A DNA stretch of 18,441 nt, taken from contig NZ_DAMAZC010000073.1 in the NCBI RefSeq assembly GCF_032075065.1, positions 1-18,441 of the forward strand, read 5' to 3'. The notes under the pieces are model-generated. The model was not told the DNA's origin. It was given only the letters and a program-made list of their open reading frames with translations, and did no database searches. Of the stretch, positions 1 to 6,563 are shown in pieces (position 1 is the first letter of the stretch; each line of letters opens with the position of its first letter). The position numbers were made by a program, and so were the translations under genes. The DNA comes from Atlantibacter sp032075065. Its GTDB lineage: Bacteria > Pseudomonadota > Gammaproteobacteria > Enterobacterales > Enterobacteriaceae.

Positions 1-1
1 T

Positions 2-328
2 GAAGATGGCATCAATGTTGATGATTGTGCTGATGTTAGCCACCAGGTGAGTGCTGTACTCGACGTCGAAGATCCGATCACTGTGGCATATAACCTGGAA
101 GTGTCCTCGCCAGGTCTCGACCGTCCGCTGTTCTCCGCTGAGCATTACACGCGTTTTCTCGGTGAAGAAGTTACGGTAGTGCTGCGTATGGCGGTTCAGA
201 ACCGCCGTAAATGGCAGGGTGTCATCAAAGCCGTTGAAGGCGAAATGATCACCGTAACGGTTGAGGGCAAAGACGAAGTGTTCGCGCTGAGCAACATTCA
301 GAAAGCGAATCTGGTTCCCCATTTTTAA
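2..328 (+). CDS. rimP: Ribosome maturation factor RimP, 3' part
   Basis: RimP helps assemble the 30S ribosomal subunit in the cytoplasm. The window opens inside the gene: the reading frame starts at base 2 with EDGINVDDCADVSHQVSA and runs 108 residues to TAA. Compared with the 150-residue E. coli protein I recall, about 42 N-terminal residues lie outside the window. The visible part covers the end of the N-terminal domain and the whole SH3-like C-terminal domain, including VSSPGLDRPL and the FALSNIQKANLVPHF end. An internal GTG at 47 could be mistaken for a start, but the conserved codons before it show that the frame simply continues from upstream. nusA follows after 26 bases, as in the metY-rimP-nusA-infB operon. 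Confidence 0.96.
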   Translation, partial: EDGINVDDCADVSHQVSAVLDVEDPITVAYNLEVSSPGLDRPLFSAEHYTRFLGEEVTVVLRMAVQNRRKWQGVIKAVEGEMITVTVEGKDEVFALSNIQKANLVPHF

Positions 329-354
329 CAGTCTGGATTGAGGCGAAGCCCAGG

Positions 355-1842
355 ATGAACAAAGAAATTTTGGCTGTTGTTGAAGCTGTTTCTAACGAAA
401 AAGCGGTTCCGCGCGAGAAGATTTTCGAAGCGCTGGAAAGTGCCCTGGCCACGGCAACCAAGAAAAAATACGAACAAGAGATCGACGTGCGTGTCAGCAT
501 CGATCGTAAAAGCGGTGATTTCGATACCTTCCGTCGCTGGATGGTGGTGGAAGAAGTCACTCAGCCGACCCGTGAAATCACATTAGAAGCGGCACAGTAC
601 GAAGATCCGAACTTCAACGTCGGCGATTATGTAGAAGATCAGATTGAATCGGTCACTTTTGACCGTATCACCACCCAGACCGCGAAGCAGGTTATCGTAC
701 AGAAAGTGCGTGAAGCCGAGCGCGCGATGGTGGTCGATCAGTTCCGCGAGCATGAAGGCGATATCATTACCGGTGTGGTGAAGAAAGTGAACCGCGACAA
801 TATCAGCCTCGATCTGGGAAGCAACGCAGAAGCCGTTATTCTCCGTGAAGATATGCTGCCGCGTGAAAACTTCCGTCCGGGCGACCGCATTCGCGGCGTG
901 CTGTACTCCGTACGCCCTGAAGCGCGCGGCGCGCAGCTGTTCGTAACCCGTTCCAAGCCGGAAATGCTGATCGAACTGTTCCGCATCGAAGTGCCGGAAA
1001 TCGGCGAAGAAGTGATTGAAATTAAAGCCGCCGCTCGCGATCCAGGTTCCCGTGCCAAAATCGCAGTGAAAACCAATGATAAGCGTATCGATCCGGTTGG
1101 CGCTTGTGTTGGTATGCGTGGCGCGCGTGTTCAGGCGGTGTCTACCGAACTGGGCGGCGAGCGTATCGACATCGTTCTGTGGGACGACAACCCGGCGCAG
1201 TTCGTGATCAATGCGATGGCTCCGGCGGATGTGGCGTCTATCGTAGTGGATGAAGATAAACACACCATGGATATCGCCGTCGAAGCTGGCAACCTGGCGC
1301 AGGCGATCGGTCGTAATGGCCAGAACGTGCGTCTTGCTTCGCAGTTAAGCGGTTGGGAACTCAACGTGATGACCGTGGAAGATCTGCAGGCGAAGCACCA
1401 GGCCGAAGCGCATGCCGCGATCGATACCTTCACCAAACATCTCGATATTGATGAAGATTTTGCCACGGTTCTGGTTGAAGAAGGTTTCTCGACTCTCGAG
1501 GAGCTGGCTTACGTGCCAATGAAAGAGCTGCTTGAAATCGACGGGCTGGATGAAGCGACCGTTGAAGCATTGCGCGAACGAGCCAAAAACGCACTCACGA
1601 CGCTGGCGTTGGCTCAGGAAGAAAGCCTCGGCGACAAGAAGCCGAGTGAAGATCTGTTGGCCCTCGAAGGCATGGATCGCACTCTTGCCTGGAAGCTGGC
1701 TGCTCGTGGGGTTTGTACGCTGGAAGACCTCGCCGAACAAGGCGTTGATGACCTTTCAGATATTGAAGAGTTGACGGATGAGAAAGCCGGTGAGCTGATC
1801 ATGGCCGCGCGTAATATCTGTTGGTTTGGTGACGAAGCGTAA
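355..1842 (+). CDS. nusA: Transcription termination/antitermination factor NusA
   Basis: NusA binds RNA polymerase and nascent RNA and modulates pausing, intrinsic termination and antitermination. The product is 495 residues, the same length as I recall for E. coli. Visible in order are the polymerase-binding N-terminal domain (about 1-135), an S1 domain (VVKKVNRDNISLDLG near 140), two KH domains (about 200-345, with VGACVGMRGAR and AIGRNGQNVRLAS), and two acidic helix-hairpin repeats (about 360-425 and 435-490), the last ending AARNICWFGDEA. The two acidic repeats are typical of gammaproteobacterial NusA. In E. coli, AR1 contacts lambda N and AR2 contacts the alpha C-terminal domain and masks RNA binding. 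The ATG at 355 fits the known N-terminus MNKEILAVVEAV. infB begins 24 bases after the stop, so the genes are almost certainly cotranscribed. Confidence 0.98.
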   Translation: MNKEILAVVEAVSNEKAVPREKIFEALESALATATKKKYEQEIDVRVSIDRKSGDFDTFRRWMVVEEVTQPTREITLEAAQYEDPNFNVGDYVEDQIESVTFDRITTQTAKQVIVQKVREAERAMVVDQFREHEGDIITGVVKKVNRDNISLDLGSNAEAVILREDMLPRENFRPGDRIRGVLYSVRPEARGAQLFVTRSKPEMLIELFRIEVPEIGEEVIEIKAAARDPGSRAKIAVKTNDKRIDPVGACVGMRGARVQAVSTELGGERIDIVLWDDNPAQFVINAMAPADVASIVVDEDKHTMDIAVEAGNLAQAIGRNGQNVRLASQLSGWELNVMTVEDLQAKHQAEAHAAIDTFTKHLDIDEDFATVLVEEGFSTLEELAYVPMKELLEIDGLDEATVEALRERAKNALTTLALAQEESLGDKKPSEDLLALEGMDRTLAWKLAARGVCTLEDLAEQGVDDLSDIEELTDEKAGELIMAARNICWFGDEA

Positions 1843-1866
1843 TAAACTGTAGCAGGAAGGAACAGC

Positions 1867-4496
1867 ATGACTGATGTAACCGTAAAAGCGCTGGCCGCAG
1901 AGATTCAGACCTCGGTGGACCGCCTGGTACAGCAATTCGCTGATGCAGGGATCCCCAAGTCCGCTGAAGACTCTGTGACGGCGCAAGAGAAACAAACTTT
2001 ACTGGCACACCTGAACCGTGAACATGGTTCTGCGCCGGATAAGTTGACATTGCAGCGCAAAACGCGCAGTACTTTAAGCATTCAGGGTACCGGTGGTAAG
2101 AGCAAATCGGTACAGATCGAAGTCCGCAAGAAACGCACCTTTGTAAAACGTGATCCGGCTGAGGCAGAACGTCTCGCCGCGGAAGAGCAAGCGCAGCGTG
2201 AAGCGGAAGAGCAGGCCCAACGTGAAGCAGAGGAAGCTGCAAAGCGCGAGGCTCAGGAAAAAGCGAAGCGTGAAGCGCAAGAGAAAGCGAAACGCGACGC
2301 AGACGAAAAGGCTAAACGTGAGCTTGCAGACCAGGCTAAACGCGAAGCTGCGGAAAATAGTAAAGTGAGCAATCAACAAACTGACGAAGCAACCAAAGCC
2401 GCTCAGGCTGAAAAAGCCCGCCGCGAAGCTGAAGCGAATGAACTGAAGCGTAAGGCTGAAGAAGAAGCGCGTCGTAAACTCGAAGAAAACGCTCGCCGTG
2501 TCGCTGAAGAAGCCCGCCGTATGGCTGAAGAAAACGCGGCGGGTTGGACCAGCCCTGAAACCGTTGAAGAAGACAAGAGTGATTACCACGTCACCACGTC
2601 TCAGCACGCTCGTCAGGCTGAAGATGATAGCGACCGCGAAGTCGAAGGCGGCCGTGGCCGTGGGCGCAACACGCCTAAAGTTGCCCGCCAGAAAAAAGGT
2701 AACAAACACGCCGAATCTAAAGCCGATCGCGAAGAAGCTCGCGCCGCCGTTCGTGGCGGAAAAGGCGGAAGACAGCGTAAAGGCAGCGCGCTGCAACAGG
2801 GCTTTAATAAGCCGGCTCAGGCCGTTAACCGCGATGTTGTGATCGGCGAAACCATCACCGTTGGCGAACTGGCTAACAAGATGGCGGTGAAAGGCTCTCA
2901 GGTCATCAAAGCGATGATGAAACTGGGCGCAATGGCCACCATCAACCAGGTTATCGACCAGGAAACCGCACAGCTGGTTGCCGAAGAGATGNNNNNNNNN
3001 NCGTGACCATCATGGGTCACGTTGACCACGGTAAAACCTCGCTGCTCGACTATATTCGTTCAACCAAAGTGGCCTCCGGCGAAGCGGGTGGTATTACCCA
3101 GCACATCGGTGCTTACCACGTTGAAACCGACAATGGCATGATCACCTTCCTGGATACCCCGGGTCACGCCGCGTTTACCGCAATGCGTGCACGTGGTGCT
3201 CAGGCAACGGATATCGTGGTTCTGGTTGTTGCAGCTGATGACGGCGTGATGCCGCAGACCATCGAAGCTATCCAGCACGCGAAAGCGGCGCAGGTGCCGG
3301 TGGTGGTTGCTGTAAACAAGATTGATAAACCAGAAGCCGATCCGGATCGCGTGAAGAACGAATTGTCCCAGTACGGCATCCTGCCGGAAGAGTGGGGCGG
3401 TGAAAGCCAGTTCGTTCACGTATCCGCGAAAGCCGGTACCGGCATCGACGATCTGCTGGACGCTATCCTGCTGCAGGCTGAAGTTCTCGAACTCAAAGCC
3501 GTTCGCAAAGGCATGGCAAGCGGCGTGGTTATCGAATCCTTCCTGGACAAAGGCCGTGGCCCGGTTGCCACCGTTCTGGTTCGCGAAGGTACGCTGAACA
3601 AAGGCGATATCGTACTGTGCGGCTTCGAATATGGCCGTGTGCGTGCGATGCGTGACGAGCTGGGCCGCGAAGTGACCGAAGCCGGTCCGTCTATCCCGGT
3701 TGAGATCCTCGGCCTGTCCGGCGTTCCGGCTGCGGGTGACGAAGTGACCGTAGTACGTGACGAGAAGAAAGCGCGTGAAGTGGCTCTGTATCGTCAGGGT
3801 AAATTCCGTGAAGTGAAACTGGCTCGCCAGCAGAAATCCAAACTGGAAAACATGTTCGCCAACATGACCGAAGGCGAAGTGTCCGAAGTCAACATCGTGC
3901 TGAAAGCCGACGTTCAGGGTTCTGTGGAAGCAATCTCCGACTCGCTGCTGAAACTCTCCACCGACGAAGTGAAGGTGAAGATTGTTGGCTCCGGCGTCGG
4001 TGGTATCACCGAGACCGATGCGACCCTGGCGGCTGCGTCCAACGCGATTCTGGTTGGCTTTAACGTGCGTGCCGATGCTTCCGCCCGTCGCGTCATCGAA
4101 GCGGAAAGCCTGGATCTGCGCTACTACTCCGTCATCTATCATCTGATTGATGAAGTGAAAGCGGCGATGAGCGGCATGCTGTCTCCGGAACTGAAACAGC
4201 AGATCATCGGTCTGGCTGAAGTACGTGACGTGTTCAAATCACCGAAATTCGGTGCGATCGCGGGCTGTATGGTTACCGAAGGCAACATTAAGCGTCACAA
4301 CCCGATCCGCGTTCTGCGTGACAACGTGGTTATCTATGAAGGCGAGCTGGAATCCCTGCGCCGCTTCAAAGATGACGTTAACGAAGTCCGTAACGGCATG
4401 GAATGTGGTATCGGCGTGAAGAACTACAACGACGTTCGCGTAGGCGATATGATCGAAGTGTTCGAAGTCATTGAGATTAAACGTACCATCGCTTAA
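1867..4496 (+). CDS. infB: Translation initiation factor IF2, interrupted by an assembly gap
   Basis: IF2 is the GTPase that places fMet-tRNA on the 30S subunit and promotes 50S joining. The start ATG at 1867 is preceded by AGGAAGG. Codons 1-375 (to 2991) hold the N-terminal domain, a charged repeat linker and the conserved block ending ETAQLVAEEM. Ten Ns follow. Reading resumes at 3003 with VTIMGHVDHGKTSLLD, the GTPase G1 motif, then DTPGHAAF (G3) and NKID (G4), and domains II-IV to the usual end IEIKRTIA, 497 residues in all. The frames on the two sides differ by the placeholder length only, so I read this as one intact gene with a sequencing gap, not a pseudogene. If the gap hides about 34 residues, as in E. 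coli, the protein is about 906 residues against 890. GTG at 2365 is the likely internal start of the shorter IF2 form. Confidence 0.95.
2182..2349 (+). repeat. Seven tandem 8-residue (24-bp) repeats in infB
   Basis: Residues about 106-161 of IF2 read as seven octapeptides: EEQAQREA twice, then EEAAKREA, QEKAKREA, QEKAKRDA, DEKAKREL and ADQAKREA. The DNA repeats imperfectly with a 24-base period. The segment should form a long single charged helix that tethers the N-terminal domain. The E. coli linker as I recall it has about six units, so one extra unit would explain about half of the extra length of this protein. Confidence 0.85.
2365..2367 (+). other. infB: Likely internal start codon of IF2-2 (IF2 beta)
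   Basis: The in-frame GTG is codon 167 and begins VSNQQ, matching the known E. coli internal start at Val158. A purine-rich GGAAAA lies a few bases upstream. In E. coli a third form starts at an ATG seven codons further on; here that position reads TDEA with no ATG. Confidence 0.6.
2992..3001. other. Assembly gap (10 N)
   Basis: Ten Ns break infB between EEM and VTIMGHVDHGKT. Only 11 bases separate the two conserved blocks, which is neither a multiple of three nor enough to encode the linker expected here (about 34 residues in E. coli by memory). Restoring the frame requires a true gap length that leaves remainder 2 on division by 3; 101 bases, the length predicted from E. coli, fits. Confidence 0.97.
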
Positions 4497-4522
4497 TCAG
4501 GCTGATGTGACTGCGTAATTTA

Positions 4523-4541
4523 GGGGGGCCGAGTGCCCCCC
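4523..4541 (+). terminator. GC-rich hairpin in the infB-rbfA spacer (weak terminator or processing site)
   Basis: GGGGGGC at 4523-4529 pairs with GCCCCCC at 4535-4541 around a five-base loop. The following GATTTGTCT lacks a clean T tract, so this may be a leaky terminator, an RNA stability element or a processing site inside the operon rather than a full stop. Confidence 0.45.
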
Positions 4542-4562
4542 GATTTGTCTGGAGATTTTACT

Positions 4563-4964
4563 ATGGCGAAAGAATTTGGTCGCCCGCAGCGGGTGGCTCA
4601 GGAAATGCAAAAAGAAATTGCCATTATCCTGCAGCGCGAAATCAAAGATCCGCGCTTAGGTCTGATGACCACTGTATCCGGCGTGGAAATGTCCCGCGAT
4701 CTGGCCTATGCGAAAGTGTTCGTCACGTTTTTGAACGACAAAGACGAAGACGCCATCAAAGCGGGCATTAAAGCCCTTCAGGAAGCCTCCGGTTTTATCC
4801 GTTCGCTGCTGGGTAAAGCAATGCGTCTGCGTATTGTGCCGGAATTAACCTTCTTCTATGACAACTCACTGGTAGAAGGGATGCGCATGTCGAACCTGGT
4901 GAGTAATGTCATCAAGGACGACGAAGCGCGCCGCGTCAATCCGGACGACAGCAAGGAGGACTAA
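4563..4964 (+). CDS. rbfA: 30S ribosome-binding factor RbfA
   Basis: RbfA is a small KH-fold protein that binds the 30S subunit near the 5' helix of 16S rRNA. It is needed for late 30S maturation and cold adaptation. I chose the ATG at 4563 (MAKEFGRPQRVAQEMQ), which gives 133 residues, equal to the E. coli length I recall. It is preceded by GGAG with eight bases of spacing; an upstream in-frame start at 4533 would run through the hairpin and is unlikely. Conserved features include the AQEMQKEIA helix and the IKDPRLGLMTTVSGVEMSRD segment. The acidic C-terminal tail NPDDSKED follows the core. The stop TAA overlaps the truB ATG by one base, so translation of the two genes is probably coupled. 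Confidence 0.97.
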   Translation: MAKEFGRPQRVAQEMQKEIAIILQREIKDPRLGLMTTVSGVEMSRDLAYAKVFVTFLNDKDEDAIKAGIKALQEASGFIRSLLGKAMRLRIVPELTFFYDNSLVEGMRMSNLVSNVIKDDEARRVNPDDSKED

Positions 4965-5908
4965 TGAGTCGTCCTCGTCGTCGCGGTCGCGATGTGCATG
5001 GCGTGTTGTTGCTGGATAAGCCAGGCGGGCTTTCGTCTAACGACGCGCTGCAAAAAGTAAAACGCCTCTACAATGCCAACCGGGCAGGGCATACCGGCGC
5101 GCTGGATCCGCTGGCGACTGGTATGTTGCCGATTTGCCTTGGCGAGGCGACGAAGTTTTCCCAATACCTGCTTGATTCCGATAAGCGTTATCGCGTCATT
5201 GCGCGGCTCGGGCAGCGCACCGATACCTCGGACGCCGACGGCAACATCGTTGAAGAAAGGCCGGTGACCTTTTCCGCGCAGGAGCTGGAAAGCGCACTGG
5301 AGAGTTTCCGTGGTGAGACTCAACAGGTCCCGACCATGTTCTCGGCGCTGAAGTATCAGGGCAAACCGCTGTACGAATATGCGCGTCAGGGAATTGTGGT
5401 GCCGCGTGAAGCGCGCCCGATCACCGTTTATGAGCTACTGTTTATTCGTCATGAAGGGCTGGAACTGGAGCTGGAAGTTCACTGCTCCAAGGGTACTTAT
5501 ATCCGCACCATCATTGACGATCTGGGTGAAAAGCTCAGCTGCGGCGCACACGTTAGTTATCTGCGACGGCTTGCGGTGAGTAAATATCCTGTCGAACGCA
5601 TGGTGACGCTGGAGCAACTGACTGCGCTGCGCGCCCAGGCGGACGAAGAGGGCATTGATTTGGCGACGGTTCTTGACCCGCTATTAATGCCGATGGACAG
5701 TCCGGCTTCGGATTTTCCGGTGGTGAATATTCAACCTGCGATCGCGGGCTATTTTAAAAATGGCCAGCCGGTACGCGTTGCAGACGTGCCGCTGCACGGC
5801 CTGGTGCGCGTGACCGAAGGCGATGAGCAGAAGTTTATCGGCATGGGTGAAATCGATGATGAGGGACGCGTCGCGCCCCGTCGTCTGGTGGTGGAATACC
5901 ACGACTAA
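4964..5908 (+). CDS. truB: tRNA pseudouridine(55) synthase TruB
   Basis: TruB converts U55 of the T loop of nearly all tRNAs to pseudouridine and also acts as a tRNA folding chaperone. The 314-residue product matches the E. coli length. The catalytic aspartate is Asp48 in GHTGALDPLATG, the hallmark of the TruB family. KRYRVIARLGQRTDTSDADG and the GTYIRTIIDDLG block are also typical, and a PUA-type RNA-binding domain occupies roughly the last 65 residues. The Shine-Dalgarno AAGGAGG at 4953-4959 lies inside the end of rbfA, and the start ATG overlaps the rbfA stop (TAATG). The rpsO promoter begins immediately after the stop codon. Confidence 0.98.
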   Translation: MSRPRRRGRDVHGVLLLDKPGGLSSNDALQKVKRLYNANRAGHTGALDPLATGMLPICLGEATKFSQYLLDSDKRYRVIARLGQRTDTSDADGNIVEERPVTFSAQELESALESFRGETQQVPTMFSALKYQGKPLYEYARQGIVVPREARPITVYELLFIRHEGLELELEVHCSKGTYIRTIIDDLGEKLSCGAHVSYLRRLAVSKYPVERMVTLEQLTALRAQADEEGIDLATVLDPLLMPMDSPASDFPVVNIQPAIAGYFKNGQPVRVADVPLHGLVRVTEGDEQKFIGMGEIDDEGRVAPRRLVVEYHD

Positions 5909-5911
5909 CGT

Positions 5912-5940
5912 TTGCGATAAGCTGCTGTGACAGGTAGAAT
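5912..5940 (+). promoter_or_regulatory. rpsO promoter (sigma-70 type)
   Basis: TTGCGA (5912-5917) and TAGAAT (5935-5940) are separated by 17 bases and lie directly after the truB stop. This is the position of the main rpsO promoter in E. coli. It leaves a leader of roughly 100 bases before rpsO. Confidence 0.7.
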
Positions 5941-5984
5941 ATTGCGGCTAAATACGCTGCCAGTCGTTATTTTAACGCTGACAG

Positions 5985-6060
5985 GTATCTGGGGTGGCTG
6001 AATTAGAGATCGGCACCCTCTTTTTTATCTATAATTTTGGAGTTGAAAATGTCTCTAAGC
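5985..6060 (+). promoter_or_regulatory. rpsO leader with S15 autoregulatory site (approximate limits)
   Basis: The leader just upstream of and into rpsO keeps the features of the E. coli S15 operator: GGGGTGGCTGAATTAGAGAT, a CACCCTC stretch able to pair back to GGGGTG, and the sequence around TTTTGGAGTTGAAAATG. In E. coli, S15 binds a pseudoknot here and traps the 30S subunit at the start site. I did not fold the RNA, so limits are approximate. Confidence 0.5.
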
Positions 6061-6318
6061 GTTGAAGCTAAAGCTAAAATCGTTTCTGAGTTCGGTCGTG
6101 GTACTAACGACAGCGGTTCTACCGAAGTACAGGTTGCTCTGCTGACTGCTCAGATTAACCACCTGCAAGGTCACTTTGCAGAGCACAAAAAAGATCACCA
6201 CAGCCGTCGTGGTCTGCTGCGCATGGTTTCTCAGCGTCGTAAACTGCTCGACTACCTGAAACGTAAAGATGTAGCACGTTACACCAGCCTGATTGAACGT
6301 CTGGGCCTGCGTCGCTAA
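6049..6318 (+). CDS. rpsO: 30S ribosomal protein S15
   Basis: S15 is a primary 16S rRNA-binding protein of the central domain and forms an intersubunit bridge with 23S rRNA. The ATG at 6049 (MSLSVEAKAKIV), six bases after TGGAG, gives 89 residues, the E. coli length. A longer frame from a TTG at 6037 would start inside the Shine-Dalgarno region and is rejected. The conserved core GSTEVQVALLTAQINHLQGH and the HKKDHHSRRGLLRMVSQRR rRNA-binding segment are intact, and the protein ends RLGLRR. The gene has its own promoter and a strong terminator, and it sits upstream of pnp as in E. coli, where a minority of transcripts read through into pnp. Confidence 0.99.
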   Translation: MSLSVEAKAKIVSEFGRGTNDSGSTEVQVALLTAQINHLQGHFAEHKKDHHSRRGLLRMVSQRRKLLDYLKRKDVARYTSLIERLGLRR

Positions 6319-6334
6319 TTCTTGCGAGTTTCAG

Positions 6335-6362
6335 AAAAGGGGGCCTTTACGGCCCCTTTTTT
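6335..6362 (+). terminator. rpsO intrinsic terminator, probably bidirectional
   Basis: GGGGCC (6340-6345) pairs with GGCCCC (6351-6356) around TTTAC, followed by six Ts. AAAA precedes the stem, so on the minus strand the same hairpin is followed by TTTT. It would end both rpsO and a minus-strand transcript facing pnp. Confidence 0.88.
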
Positions 6363-6473
6363 CAACCAGATGGCAGAATTCAATAGTAAACTACTGTATT
6401 GTTGCCTGACGGGATCTTCTTGTGCAGAGGTTCGCGCGGCTAATGAGAGGCTTGACTCCGCGACGGGGTTAGG
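6335..6473 (-). ncRNA. sraG: Candidate SraG/PsrO-type small RNA antisense to the pnp leader
   Basis: In E. coli a small RNA is transcribed divergently from pnp in the rpsO-pnp spacer. Here the minus strand carries TTGACC (6508-6503), 17 bases, then ACTAAT (6485-6480), a fair sigma-70 promoter that would start RNA near 6473. The transcript would end at the hairpin with a minus-strand T tract at 6335-6338, giving about 139 nucleotides. Identity rests on position and promoter, not on an alignment. Confidence 0.4.
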
Positions 6474-6506
6474 ATTGTCATTAGTCGCGAGGATGCAAAG
6501 AAGGTC
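6413..6506 (+). promoter_or_regulatory. Long RNase III-type hairpin in the pnp leader
   Basis: The leader folds on itself in blocks: GATCTTCTT (6413-6421) with AAGAAGGTC (6498-6506), TGCA (6423-6426) with TGCA (6494-6497), CGCG (6433-6436) with CGCG (6486-6489), and CTAATGA (6440-6446) with TCATTAG (6478-6484). In E. coli, RNase III cuts the equivalent stem and PNPase then triggers decay of its own mRNA. The same arms hold the minus-strand promoter of the candidate small RNA. I could not place the pnp promoter upstream with confidence. Confidence 0.8.
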
Positions 6507-6563
6507 AATACTCAACAGCACGCCGCACCGGTGTGCTGTCATTCATTAAGAAAGGGTATTATT

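Noticed and set aside
583..1263. A 226-codon minus-strand open frame opposite nusA
   Set aside because: Same reason: it lies within nusA and its composition reflects the complement of nusA codons.
2182..2349. Tandem 24-bp repeats as a CRISPR array
   Set aside because: There are no unique spacers; the units are contiguous, diverged and in frame within IF2.
3060..4142. A 360-codon minus-strand open frame opposite infB
   Set aside because: It is an antisense shadow of the GTPase part of IF2, with no ribosome-binding site or recognisable domain.
1867..4496. infB as two separate genes or a frameshifted pseudogene
   Set aside because: The break coincides exactly with a run of Ns, both flanks are perfectly conserved, and the gene is essential.
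6361..6412. A pnp promoter in this stretch
   Set aside because: Known in E. coli to lie upstream of the leader hairpin, but no -35/-10 pair with acceptable match and spacing could be fixed (best ATGGCA with TACTGT, both poor).
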